From a virus: 64,000 nt of DNA. Below, in pieces: positions 32,124 to 41,767 of the stretch. The position numbers and the translations under genes are program-made. The notes below the pieces were generated by a model. The model saw only the letters and a program-made list of their open reading frames with translations. It was not told where the DNA came from and did not search any database. The first letter of the stretch is position 1, and every line of letters starts with the position of its first letter. The DNA lies in IMG/VR virus record IMGVR_UViG_3300021963_000027, positions 120,182 through 184,181 of that record. The stretch is one strand, 5' to 3'.

Positions 32124-34330
32124 TATTCAATAAATTCTATGTTATTTACTTCCGAAGTTAAAGGTGAGAAGGATTTGCATGTTTCCGTTACAATCCTTTT
32201 CAATTCATTTTTGATATTATCGGGGAGACTAATATTTTTAATCAAAATATCAACATGATTTGATTTGAAGGTTTGATTATTACAGACACTTTGCAACAAT
32301 TCGATTTCATCTTCGCTATTTCTTTGTCCAGATGGAATAGTGATAACCAGAGTGTCTATACTTTGCAACCCATTGGTGTATGGTAATATTAAAGATTCGT
32401 CGAAATCGATATATCTTGTATATATTTTGAAATTTTTAATATGATCATTATCAACAAAGTCTCCGAAAAGTATTTTCTTGCCAAAAAATTGTGATTTATC
32501 AAAAGTGAACTCTTTGATACTTGCACCATTCAGATTAAAATATCCTCGTCCATTAATAGCATCGATAGCAACTACCAACGTGTTAATTTTTAATTTTTTA
32601 AAGCTTGCAGTAGCATCAAAACCGATAATAGTTTCATTACTAGAATCATACAAATTCATCAGAAATGAAATATTACCATCATTCTTCTTATCAATATTCA
32701 ATCCACCATTAATATTATTGCGTTTACTAGAAAACGACCAATTGGTATTATCACCACTGAAAGTGAAAAATATGGAAAAGACACCATCTGCATTTATATT
32801 TTCAAAATAATTTATTTCGTTGAAAAAATTAACATTTTCAATTTTACACACTGGAATCTCATCTGGAGAACTCACAGTAGGTAAAGAATTCAACCGTTCA
32901 TATACAAATACATCATTTGGTTCAATGATAAAATCACTTTTTTTATCAAAAACCTGATAAGCTGATAAACTTTGTTTGGCGAGTTCATTTCCTGATACCA
33001 ATTGTTCAATCAAATCAGTGTAAGTAACATTGAAAGTTGAATTAGTCGCCAATGCTGATGCCTTCTCAATGCGATCTGGGTAATAATATCTATCTACCCA
33101 TACTTTATTATTACTCGAAGGCGAACCAGATAACCAAGTGCATAGGTAATTTTGTCCATCAGTGTATCCATTGGCATTATCCAATTTGTAAACCTTATCA
33201 GCATACAGAGGAGTTGTATATGAAAATGCTCCTGATTCTACAAATTTTGTATCATTTATGTTGATTTTTGTGAAAGGATTTAGATCGTTTGGAGCTTTAA
33301 TCGTATTCATACCACTTTTAATGATATAAGGTTTATTGTAGAATACATAATTCAAAGACAAACTTTCGTCTTTCTCACTATCAATATCATTGAAAATCGA
33401 TGTATACGATCTCATCTCTTTCATGTAGAAAGGAGAATTGTTTGAAGATATCAAAGTGTTTCCAGATGTGAAAATATCTTCTTGTGTCAATTGGTTTTTC
33501 AAAGTGATGATCTCAACATCATCGTTTTCAGAATGCAATAGATAATTGTTAGATAAATCTTTTTCTATCAGATTATCTGGGATGATGTTACTCTCCTCAT
33601 AACCAACCAATGTGAAATTCTCATTGTCACCAATATTATTATAGATTTTTTTGTCAATTTTGATATTATTCAAGGGAGCCAATATTTTATTGGCACTTGT
33701 AAACGGAACTAGAGTTAGATTATTACCTTGTTTTGTGAGTATCTTACAAGATCCATCATTTCTGAATAGGCATAACGAGTTATTAGAGCTAGAGTAAATG
33801 TAATTGAAATCTATACCAGACAATCCTAATTTTCTAGTATAAAAATTGACAGTGTTGTTAGAATCTTGCGTTAGATAGTATTTTTTATAATTGTAAATTT
33901 TGTAAATGTTACAAACATTTGAATCTTTCAGATCAATTATAAAATTGGTCGAATCTGATGTAATATCAAGGAAAGAATAATCTCCATAATAATCATATTT
34001 TGTATAAATACCAGATAATGCCAATTGTTCCGTATCTTTTGGTTTGAATCCCAAATAAATCCCTCCAAATTTTAAAAATGTTAGAGATTTTTCCAATTTT
34101 ATAACATTTTTATCATTGAGAGTTATGTCAGACAGCTTACGTTCATCAGTCAAATAGAAAATGCTGTAATTTTTATATTTGACATCTCTGATGTTGGAAA
34201 ATGCGTTATAAAAATTGAATTTATACCCTCCATCATAGTATCTTTCAAATTTATTGAGCGTGAAATTCTCATCATTGTATGAGAAATCACGAGCTTTACA
34301 GGATGATATTTGACTTATAAAGGTATCCAC
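32123..34330 (-). CDS. large baseplate/tail structural protein
   Basis: A 735-residue beta-rich protein with a GTG start. A segment at about 525-640 (FSIFFTFSGDNTNWSFSSKR and onward, with GRGYFNLNGASIKEF) resembles a concanavalin/laminin-G-like sandwich, common in host-binding domains. The C-terminal 70 residues look like a separate helical-beta domain. The start is supported by the TTAAATA heptamer exactly 5 nt upstream of the GTG. Confidence 0.5.
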   Translation of the reverse strand: MDTFISQISSCKARDFSYNDENFTLNKFERYYDGGYKFNFYNAFSNIRDVKYKNYSIFYLTDERKLSDITLNDKNVIKLEKSLTFLKFGGIYLGFKPKDTEQLALSGIYTKYDYYGDYSFLDITSDSTNFIIDLKDSNVCNIYKIYNYKKYYLTQDSNNTVNFYTRKLGLSGIDFNYIYSSSNNSLCLFRNDGSCKILTKQGNNLTLVPFTSANKILAPLNNIKIDKKIYNNIGDNENFTLVGYEESNIIPDNLIEKDLSNNYLLHSENDDVEIITLKNQLTQEDIFTSGNTLISSNNSPFYMKEMRSYTSIFNDIDSEKDESLSLNYVFYNKPYIIKSGMNTIKAPNDLNPFTKININDTKFVESGAFSYTTPLYADKVYKLDNANGYTDGQNYLCTWLSGSPSSNNKVWVDRYYYPDRIEKASALATNSTFNVTYTDLIEQLVSGNELAKQSLSAYQVFDKKSDFIIEPNDVFVYERLNSLPTVSSPDEIPVCKIENVNFFNEINYFENINADGVFSIFFTFSGDNTNWSFSSKRNNINGGLNIDKKNDGNISFLMNLYDSSNETIIGFDATASFKKLKINTLVVAIDAINGRGYFNLNGASIKEFTFDKSQFFGKKILFGDFVDNDHIKNFKIYTRYIDFDESLILPYTNGLQSIDTLVITIPSGQRNSEDEIELLQSVCNNQTFKSNHVDILIKNISLPDNIKNELKRIVTETCKSFSPLTSEVNNIEFIE

Positions 34331-34335
34331 ATTAG

Positions 34336-34342
34336 TATTTAA
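34336..34342 (-). promoter_or_regulatory. late promoter (TTAAATA) for GTG 34330
   Basis: Reverse-strand TTAAATA, 5 nt before GTG. It decides the start and overlaps the stop of the upstream gene. Confidence 0.6.
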
Positions 34343-34827
34343 TTGAATGGTGTTTCAAGCTCAATCAAATACCCACCATTTTTGGTCACAAATTGGTGTA
34401 TTTTTTTATCAAATTTGCTGATGGTCTTTATCAACGTTAAATCTTCAATACTTTGCGAATAATTATAATTGATAACACTGATGGGAACGGTAAAAGTGGA
34501 GATATCACCATTACAATAGGATATGTAAACATTTGCCGATAGATTTTTACTCGTCGAAGAAACACTTGGGTAATAGACATGACTATGAGTAGTATTCAAT
34601 ACCTCCGAATACCTATTAATCGGTGAAAAAATGTTTAACATGACATCATTTTCAAAAAAATCTTCAACATTATCACCCCAATTTATTTTCAAGAAACAAG
34701 GTAAAAATTTTTCCGAAACACCAGTCAAAACAACATTTAGTGTTGTTATATCATTCAACACCACCAAAGGCACTGTCGTTGTATTGGATGTGTTACTCGA
34801 AGATAAAGATAAATATGCAGTATTCAT
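34339..34827 (-). CDS. small PKD-like structural protein
   Basis: A 162-residue beta protein. FLKINWGDNVEDFFEN followed by THSHVYYPS has the WGD...H-x-Y spacing of a PKD domain, also seen in the protein at 37361-39442. It overlaps its upstream neighbour by 4 nt. A tail decoration or spacer protein is likely. Confidence 0.45.
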   Translation of the reverse strand: MNTAYLSLSSSNTSNTTTVPLVVLNDITTLNVVLTGVSEKFLPCFLKINWGDNVEDFFENDVMLNIFSPINRYSEVLNTTHSHVYYPSVSSTSKNLSANVYISYCNGDISTFTVPISVINYNYSQSIEDLTLIKTISKFDKKIHQFVTKNGGYLIELETPFN

Positions 34828-37355
34828 TTTTGATTGTATTGTGAAATATTTATTATTTCCAAAGGATTCATTTTGAAATCCATTTCACTCATAACAAATT
34901 CATTTAGAGCATTCTTAATCAAGAATGATGTGGTGAACTTATCATTTTTCGGATTGTAAGCCAATGTTGGCGATTCAAATGTGGACATTGAGGGCGAATT
35001 CACCTTTATTGGAGATATTGAATAATCATCATATTCTGATAAAGTGTGTTTTTCAGTGTTGAATTCAAATATCGAAGGGCTTACAAGCACATAATCAACA
35101 TTATTACTCGATAAGCTTCTAATAGTGGTGAAGTAAATGTTGCCATCTTTACTGTATCTATTTGAAATATTACCATTATGTTGGATTATATATGTCTGTT
35201 TGGTTGGAGTCAAAAATTCACCATCTTCAAAAATCAATTTAGTGATAATTAAGTTGTTTTCCGTTTCAATTGTGAGAATATCAGAGATAATATCAAATCT
35301 CTTAACAGCACTTACCGATTCAGTATACACTGACAATGGAAGAACACCCGTTAGATAACTCAATTCAGATTCAAAAGGTGAAATTTCCATTGTATATGAG
35401 TTTCTAACATACAATTTACCATTCAAATTGAATCTGTTATAAAGATTTTGAACAGGTGCTGACGATAATACGTATTCACTCGATTTCAAAGTAGTATTAT
35501 CGTAATAAATTTGAGATATAGTTGGGGAAAAATCTGGATAATCACTACCAAACCAAGCACCATCAATCATAAATGTGCTTAATTCATTAGGAAACACATT
35601 TTGAGTCATGTTCGCTGTTATAGTCGGAAATCTAGAATCATCCAAAGCTCTTCTCAATGGTGAGGAAGAATTAATACCACCTTCAATCAGTCTTGAGTAA
35701 TAGAAATTACCACTCAATTCAAAAGAACTCAAATCAGACGATGCTGCGTCGATATACGGAGTATCACCGTCCATTATGAACAAACCTTCCAATGTTTGGA
35801 AATTTGGAAGATATTCATTCTCATAATAAAATTGATTATTACTGAAATCACCACCAAATATTTGATAATACAGATCGATGCTAGAAAAACCGTTGGTGAA
35901 TGTGCTTAGTCCTGATCTACTTGTGTAATCATATGTGGTATTATCAACCGTTGAATAATTGAAATTGAAGCCTTCTCCATAGAGATAGTCATAGAAAGTG
36001 TGACCATTTAATATCTGATAATATACAGGGGCAGCTTCATAAGTAGAAATAGTTTTTGTGAAGCTATTATCATCTTTAAACAAACCGAATAAATTGTTGT
36101 AGATATCGCGTTTAGAATCTTGTAGATAACCGATATTTGGTAATCTATCAAGATATTTGTCGAAATTTGGTTCGATTTTTGATACGTATCCGTAATATTT
36201 GCTGTCATTTCTTTTACTCGATGGTAATATTTGCGATTTACCAGAAGTGAAATTTCTACGAACATAGTCATTATCATTGATAAACGTGACAATATCACCA
36301 TTATCACCTCTTATAGACGGATCAGGGAAATAATAAATGGTATTCGGTTCCAGATTCTCAGTATTGAAAGAAAAGCTGAGTGTTTTCCCATCAATATTGA
36401 TTATCGAGGTTTTATGAGGTCGAAAATATCCAATATCTTCTTTTGAAATTAAGATTTTTCTATCTGTCGATGCTGTAGTTGGGTAATCAACATTTAAAAA
36501 ATTTTGTGACGGATCATCAGCCAATATAGCCAAACCAGATACAAAATTATTCACAGTTGAGCCAGTGGACAAGTAATAAAAATCACTACCAATGTATTTT
36601 TTAGTCAGTCTTCTTTTATTGTCCAAAAGGTCATTTATTTCTTTGATACCTAATTCCGAACTAGACATACCAGAAAACACGTTTGAAATAATTTCTGAAT
36701 TATTTTTCAAAAATATATCCAACCCATAATCTAGATCTTTATTATCATAAATCCTATCATTCGGAGTTTGGTTGAAATATAATGGATATGAATCATACAA
36801 TTCATCAATATCAATATCAATATTTTCTTTGATTTGTTGAATATCATAATAAATTTCACCATTAGAAACATTTTCCAAATAATTTATGATATTGTTTCTT
36901 ATTTCTTGCACCAATAGATTATTAGTGCCGAGTAACTTTTTCTTTACAACTTGATATTTTGCTTCTTCTCTCTTTTTATTGTAATAATTAGCAATCTCTA
37001 TCAATTTTCGACTGTAGAACGGTATTGCCAACTCTAAATCCAAAGGATCATTGAAATCCAATTGTGATAAGAATTTCTGCTCCTCTGTTGTGGAGTATTT
37101 TAAATTTATTTCTTTTATGAAATCTCTATATCTCTCGATAATAACCAAAGAATCTTCTGATTCCTTCACATTCTTCACCCTATTCCATCTTTTCAAGTAT
37201 TGAATGTAAACATTTTGCAAGTTATCAACTGAATCTTCTGCTACTTTTATAAATTCTAAGAAAGAAAATGGTTGTGACGAATCCAAAGCATCGACAATAT
37301 CGACATTTGGATTTGTGATGGATTTGGGAAGTGTGATGTTTAATACGTTCTCCAT
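34824..37355 (-). CDS. large baseplate wedge-type protein (gp7/gp8 position)
   Basis: An 843-residue protein. The N-terminal third is helical and charged (VDNLQNVYIQYLKRWNRVKN; YYNKKREEAKYQVVKKKLL), with Asn/Tyr/Ser-rich beta structure after that. It sits two genes downstream of gp6, where T4 carries gp7 and gp8. Sequence alone does not decide between them. It is preceded at 6 nt by a TTAAATA heptamer. Confidence 0.5.
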   Translation of the reverse strand: MENVLNITLPKSITNPNVDIVDALDSSQPFSFLEFIKVAEDSVDNLQNVYIQYLKRWNRVKNVKESEDSLVIIERYRDFIKEINLKYSTTEEQKFLSQLDFNDPLDLELAIPFYSRKLIEIANYYNKKREEAKYQVVKKKLLGTNNLLVQEIRNNIINYLENVSNGEIYYDIQQIKENIDIDIDELYDSYPLYFNQTPNDRIYDNKDLDYGLDIFLKNNSEIISNVFSGMSSSELGIKEINDLLDNKRRLTKKYIGSDFYYLSTGSTVNNFVSGLAILADDPSQNFLNVDYPTTASTDRKILISKEDIGYFRPHKTSIINIDGKTLSFSFNTENLEPNTIYYFPDPSIRGDNGDIVTFINDNDYVRRNFTSGKSQILPSSKRNDSKYYGYVSKIEPNFDKYLDRLPNIGYLQDSKRDIYNNLFGLFKDDNSFTKTISTYEAAPVYYQILNGHTFYDYLYGEGFNFNYSTVDNTTYDYTSRSGLSTFTNGFSSIDLYYQIFGGDFSNNQFYYENEYLPNFQTLEGLFIMDGDTPYIDAASSDLSSFELSGNFYYSRLIEGGINSSSPLRRALDDSRFPTITANMTQNVFPNELSTFMIDGAWFGSDYPDFSPTISQIYYDNTTLKSSEYVLSSAPVQNLYNRFNLNGKLYVRNSYTMEISPFESELSYLTGVLPLSVYTESVSAVKRFDIISDILTIETENNLIITKLIFEDGEFLTPTKQTYIIQHNGNISNRYSKDGNIYFTTIRSLSSNNVDYVLVSPSIFEFNTEKHTLSEYDDYSISPIKVNSPSMSTFESPTLAYNPKNDKFTTSFLIKNALNEFVMSEMDFKMNPLEIINISQYNQK

Positions 37356-37360
37356 TTTTA

Positions 37361-39442
37361 TTATTTAACCAGAGATAATGATTGATAAAGTGTATCACGT
37401 AATACAATTCCCATTGTGAAGTCTTTGTAAGACGGTGTGGTGTATTCATTGAGAATATAATTACCGTTTTCATCCAAAATCGGGTCATTATCATTATCTC
37501 TAATGATGTTTTCCGTGGATAACATGTCATATAACGTATTATCTTTGATTATGGTGTTATCATACAGAGTATTGTCGAAAGTATCGACATATTCGAAAAA
37601 TAGATAATATTTTTCTATATCTCCAAATTGGAAAGTATCAGGTAATACCAACGGCCATCCCCAATTTTGATTGTAGGATGATAATGCATAGACAGTATTT
37701 GTGGTATATTCAACAGGCTGCTCAGTATTCAATAGGGAATATTTATTACTGAATTTTTCGAGTGCTACAATAGGAGTTCCAGCAGATACCACATAAGTAT
37801 TCGTGTTTATCTCATCTCCGAGATTGATACCGTATACACTCTTAGATGAATATCCTCTCAAATCGAAATTTTCTTTGAATTTGTTATTGATACCCAACAA
37901 TTTATTGTTGCTGATGGAAAAAAGATCCAAAATTCTTTTAATTTTTTCTGGATAAGTGAAAGAATTGTCCTCAAACACATTATTCGATGCGTTCAGCATT
38001 TTCATTTGTGAAATTAATGGGAATATCTCGTTCCTATCAACATCTTGAATATTCTGAACAAAATTTGTTATTTTTTCGTATATCTTCTTACCGAGAGTGT
38101 CATAAGATGAAGTCAATGTTCCAAATATAGACCCAATAAATTCATCAAACAGCATACTATCATCCAAAAGAAATTCTTGGAATCGTAAATCCTTGAACAT
38201 TTCAGTGGCATCGTAACTCTCATTCTTTTTCTCAATTGTTAAGAAATTCTGTGGATAAACATCAAATACAGATGTCTCACCATTCAAAGAGTATACACTA
38301 CCTTGAACTGATGATACTGATCCAGATACCGTGATTTTAACATCATTCATTTTGGTTGGTGATGTGAAACGTATGGTATTTCTCACTGCACCATTGAAAG
38401 AATCTTTAGCTGATATTGTATAATATTGAGATGAAATAACATCGTCTGAAGATAATACCGTATATACTAAGTTTGAAGCAGAAAGAGGTTTAAAATTCTT
38501 AACTGTAAAGTGTTCTGAATCTTTAACTTTAATAACAAAGGGAATATCGACGTTTGAAAACTTTTGAGAATCTATGTTGAACGAATCTTCCGCATAAAAT
38601 TCACCATCCATACCATTTGAGGTAACACTGAAATTATCCACTTCATTATTTTGAATGATATTAGCAGATAGAGATACTTTCAAATTGTTGTCCCATATGT
38701 TATTGTTTCTTTTATCAAAGAAAAGATCGATTTGCAACTTATTGACACTATCGTCTTTAAAATAGACTTGCTTGTTACCTGATAAACCAACATAAAACGC
38801 TGATACATCTGTAGAATTAGTCAATGTAATACTATTATTTGATATCTTAGCATACACTGGAACTGTATCTATTTCAATTTTATCAATCTCGATATATTCA
38901 TATTGTTTTTTTGTCTGATTGTATATTTTTTCAAAAAAAGAATATGTGTTTCTTAAATGTCTGAACTTATCTGGAGTATCTTGGAAATAATACTCACTGC
39001 CACTTCCGCTTATTCTGTAGAATATGGTGGAAGGAGTAACATTACTTGGGTAAGTTGCTGAAGCAATTAAAGGACCTGAAATCTTTCCATTTTTCCATGT
39101 AATGTTATCATAATACGATGCATCTTCAAAGTCTATTCTAAAGGTGTTTACCAAATAGTCTTTGATATCAACTGTTTTAATTGTATTTGATATAATAGCG
39201 TTTGAATAGCAATCGAAAATTGTTAGATTGGTATCATATTTTCCAGGCTTATCGTAATATTTGTTAGCAGTTAATGATGTGGAATATGTCCCATCACCGA
39301 AATCCCACAAAACTCTAATATATACAAAATTATTAACATTTGGTATAAATTTTAATGGTGTTTCCTTTAGAGCATATGCACTAAGAACTTGTTCGTTTTT
39401 GTAATCAACGATTTTAAAATCAAATTGTTGGTAATTACTCAT
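37361..39442 (-). CDS. baseplate protein with PKD domain
   Basis: A 693-residue protein. VLWDFGDGTYSTSLTANKYY followed by GKYDTNLTIFD (about residues 44-80) is a clear PKD domain. Several beta domains follow (about 90-400). The C-terminal part is helical (DATEMFKDLRFQEFLLDDSM; IFGTLTSSYDTLGKKIYEKI) and ends in a beta domain. It directly follows gp6, overlapping it by 8 nt. It is likely a wedge or peripheral baseplate protein. Confidence 0.55.
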   Translation of the reverse strand: MSNYQQFDFKIVDYKNEQVLSAYALKETPLKFIPNVNNFVYIRVLWDFGDGTYSTSLTANKYYDKPGKYDTNLTIFDCYSNAIISNTIKTVDIKDYLVNTFRIDFEDASYYDNITWKNGKISGPLIASATYPSNVTPSTIFYRISGSGSEYYFQDTPDKFRHLRNTYSFFEKIYNQTKKQYEYIEIDKIEIDTVPVYAKISNNSITLTNSTDVSAFYVGLSGNKQVYFKDDSVNKLQIDLFFDKRNNNIWDNNLKVSLSANIIQNNEVDNFSVTSNGMDGEFYAEDSFNIDSQKFSNVDIPFVIKVKDSEHFTVKNFKPLSASNLVYTVLSSDDVISSQYYTISAKDSFNGAVRNTIRFTSPTKMNDVKITVSGSVSSVQGSVYSLNGETSVFDVYPQNFLTIEKKNESYDATEMFKDLRFQEFLLDDSMLFDEFIGSIFGTLTSSYDTLGKKIYEKITNFVQNIQDVDRNEIFPLISQMKMLNASNNVFEDNSFTYPEKIKRILDLFSISNNKLLGINNKFKENFDLRGYSSKSVYGINLGDEINTNTYVVSAGTPIVALEKFSNKYSLLNTEQPVEYTTNTVYALSSYNQNWGWPLVLPDTFQFGDIEKYYLFFEYVDTFDNTLYDNTIIKDNTLYDMLSTENIIRDNDNDPILDENGNYILNEYTTPSYKDFTMGIVLRDTLYQSLSLVK
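37362..37368 (-). promoter_or_regulatory. late promoter (TTAAATA) for 37355
   Basis: Reverse-strand TTAAATA, 6 nt before the ATG. It overlaps the end of the upstream gene. Confidence 0.6.
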
Positions 39443-41240
39443 TTACTATTGAAATTTTTTGATATATTGATTGAGGATTGAAGAAGTAAGGGAATTTGAA
39501 GAATGGTAATGTCGTCGTTTGATTGATAATAAGATCATCAACATCCTCATAAATAGGATTCCATGATACGAATGAAATACCATTGAAGATCTCATTACCA
39601 TTTCTTGTTCTTATATTGGCGACTCCTTCCAAACTTAATATGTCCGATGTCAGCGATGAAATATCCAGCTTTTGCCCTAAGACATTTCTTGAACTATCGA
39701 AAAACGACAAGATGATATCGCCAACTTTCTTTTTCAAATTTTCAGGATTTGTTTTAGAATCGTTTCTACGAACAATTTCTAATTTACTCGTATCCAAGAC
39801 GCTTTTGTTAGCGACACCATTGGTAAATCCAATATCGAAAGCGACATAAATTGGATCACGAGGGACTACTTCATGGCTTAAAATTTTTCTATCTTTTGTT
39901 TTTTCAATAATCAAATTTTTCAAGCTATTTGATAGAAACGGTGGATATGTACCATCATCTTTTAGACTAAATTTGGGAACACAAAACACGTTTACATTAT
40001 TGAAGTCACAAGAATCTGCAAAATTTACTTGATTTATGATTACTCTGTTTGATTTATTGGGATCAACACAGATTTTGTAGAAATAGTCAATATAACTATC
40101 AATAAAAATTTTGTTATTGACAGTCTTAACAGAAGAAATGATATTCGATATCTCTTTGTTCAAGAAAGTATCATAATCATCCTCAGTTACCAATTTTATT
40201 TGAGAATTTAAATATTTGGGAACGTTGTTTTTGATTTGCTCAACACTTTCTGCTTCCGATATAGCAGTGGAATTGTCTGTATTGGTGAAATACAGAAACG
40301 AATTGTTTACAGAATCAATGACATTCTCACTGTTGGAAGTTGTGGTATCATTATAGATTTGAGTGAATATAGTGGAGTTGAAATTGAACAATTTGTTACC
40401 ATTGATAGCACCTTTGCTGATAATACCATTGATGTTATCACTCAGGATGTAATAAATTGCAACTTCATCACCAGATTCAATTTTTTTACCGAAAACACCA
40501 TTACCGAATTTGACTTCATAGAACCCTGAATCGTTCAGGCGAACACTGTAGTAACGATCATCGTTTTTAGCGAGGAAAATATTATCCAATTCTTGGTATT
40601 CATACCATTTACCATCACTCTGCTCTTTGACATACACACTGATAGTCCCATCAGCAATAAATCTGGTATCGTTGGTATCGACTCTATTAACTACTACAAT
40701 CGGGAGAGTTTCAAATTCATCACCATTTGCAGTGTATATTGGATATTCACCAACTGTGCCTTGATAAAGGATTAAATTATTTTTAATACTATCAATATCC
40801 TGAGAACCAGTAATTGATTTTTCAAAATTGAAATCTTCCAATATCGTGTATTGGATTTTATCAACCAAGAAATATCCATATTTTCTTAATGTGTAGTTAC
40901 CAACTCCCAAAGAATTGCTTGCCACACATGACACAGGAACTAGAGATGTTTGTTTACCAGTTGGTTTATACCCGATCAAATTTACGATTTTGTTGATGTT
41001 CTCATAAATCGTAGCTTGAGAGAACATACTCTCCGAAGCTGTCTGGTTCAAATAAAACAGTAAAACATGGTAACTAAAAGCGATGATATCAATAAAAGAA
41101 GCTAAGTTACTTCCCTCATAATTCTGATCAGTGAAATTAGAATTTTCATTCAATTTTTGAATGATGAAATCTTTGAGAGAAAGCGCATCGAAATTGATGT
41201 AAGCGTTTTTCGGTAAATTGTATTCAATAGATTCTTTCAT
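39435..41240 (-). CDS. 6: baseplate wedge protein gp6
   Basis: A 601-residue protein, near T4 gp6 in length. YINFDALSLKDFIIQKLNEN, SNLASFIDIIAFSYHVLLFY, NINKIVNLIGYKP and LVTEDDYDTFLNKE match the gp6/J-like baseplate family, with VKFGNGVFGKKIESGDEVAI in the middle and a DPIYVAFDIGFTNG segment toward the C-terminus. Six copies ring the baseplate with gp25 and gp53 in T4. It is next to gp25, as expected. A CTAAATA heptamer lies 7 nt before the ATG. Confidence 0.82.
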   Translation of the reverse strand: MKESIEYNLPKNAYINFDALSLKDFIIQKLNENSNFTDQNYEGSNLASFIDIIAFSYHVLLFYLNQTASESMFSQATIYENINKIVNLIGYKPTGKQTSLVPVSCVASNSLGVGNYTLRKYGYFLVDKIQYTILEDFNFEKSITGSQDIDSIKNNLILYQGTVGEYPIYTANGDEFETLPIVVVNRVDTNDTRFIADGTISVYVKEQSDGKWYEYQELDNIFLAKNDDRYYSVRLNDSGFYEVKFGNGVFGKKIESGDEVAIYYILSDNINGIISKGAINGNKLFNFNSTIFTQIYNDTTTSNSENVIDSVNNSFLYFTNTDNSTAISEAESVEQIKNNVPKYLNSQIKLVTEDDYDTFLNKEISNIISSVKTVNNKIFIDSYIDYFYKICVDPNKSNRVIINQVNFADSCDFNNVNVFCVPKFSLKDDGTYPPFLSNSLKNLIIEKTKDRKILSHEVVPRDPIYVAFDIGFTNGVANKSVLDTSKLEIVRRNDSKTNPENLKKKVGDIILSFFDSSRNVLGQKLDISSLTSDILSLEGVANIRTRNGNEIFNGISFVSWNPIYEDVDDLIINQTTTLPFFKFPYFFNPQSIYQKISIVNE

Positions 41241-41247
41241 TTTTTAT

Positions 41248-41254
41248 TATTTAG
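41248..41254 (-). promoter_or_regulatory. late promoter (CTAAATA) for 41240
   Basis: Reverse-strand CTAAATA, 7 nt before the ATG, within the end of gene 25. Confidence 0.55.
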
Positions 41255-41736
41255 AGGATAGTGTAACCGATGGTATTTAATTTTGATTTGATACTTAAAC
41301 CTTCCACATCTAAAGATGGAATATTGATTTGTAGAAAAATTCGATATTCCTGTGCATCAGGATCAGCAAATACTGAAACATTTGTCACTGTAATTCTTGG
41401 TTCTAAAAGAGGTAATCTTCTTGAGATGTCATCTTCGATGATTTCTGAGGTATAATCATCCACAGGTTCAAACAAAAATCTTCTCAGATCAATACCAAAG
41501 GTAGGATTCAATATCTTTTGACCAGGTGCTGTCAAGAAACAATTAACAATACTATTTTTAATCGCTTCGACATCGAATATAGCTTGAATATCCTTCAAAT
41601 TCTCTTTTCTATTCAATTGGTTATTGTAAGAATAAGCTGGCTTGAGGTCAAAATCGACATCTTTATACAAATATCCTGAAGAATTTGCATTTTTCTGTGC
41701 TTTTGACTTTTGAAGAGATGATATTTTAATACTCAC
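41251..41736 (-). CDS. 25: baseplate wedge protein gp25
   Basis: A 161-residue protein. VEAIKNSIVNCFLTAPGQKI, FGIDLRRFLFEPVDD and RLPLLEPRITV (about 108-118) contain the EPR core of gp25/GpW-type wedge proteins. It joins the sheath ring to the wedge in contractile tails. A GTG start is used, set by the TTAAATA heptamer 5 nt upstream. It is the first gene of the minus-strand baseplate operon. Confidence 0.85.
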   Translation of the reverse strand: MSIKISSLQKSKAQKNANSSGYLYKDVDFDLKPAYSYNNQLNRKENLKDIQAIFDVEAIKNSIVNCFLTAPGQKILNPTFGIDLRRFLFEPVDDYTSEIIEDDISRRLPLLEPRITVTNVSVFADPDAQEYRIFLQINIPSLDVEGLSIKSKLNTIGYTIL

Positions 41737-41741
41737 ATTAT

Positions 41742-41748
41742 TATTTAA
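41742..41748 (-). promoter_or_regulatory. late promoter (TTAAATA) for GTG 41736
   Basis: Reverse-strand TTAAATA, 5 nt before GTG. It heads the baseplate operon and is divergent from 41756-41762. Confidence 0.65.
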
Positions 41749-41755
41749 TTGATGA

Positions 41756-41762
41756 CTAAATA
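41756..41762 (+). promoter_or_regulatory. late promoter (CTAAATA) for 41768
   Basis: CTAAATA, 5 nt, ATG 41768. It is divergent from 41742-41748. Confidence 0.65.
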
Positions 41763-41767
41763 ATCAT

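Noticed and set aside
34824-37355. Naming specific gp7, gp8, gp10 equivalents in the baseplate operon
   Set aside because: Order suggests wedge proteins, but no diagnostic motifs are visible; they are left as structural proteins.
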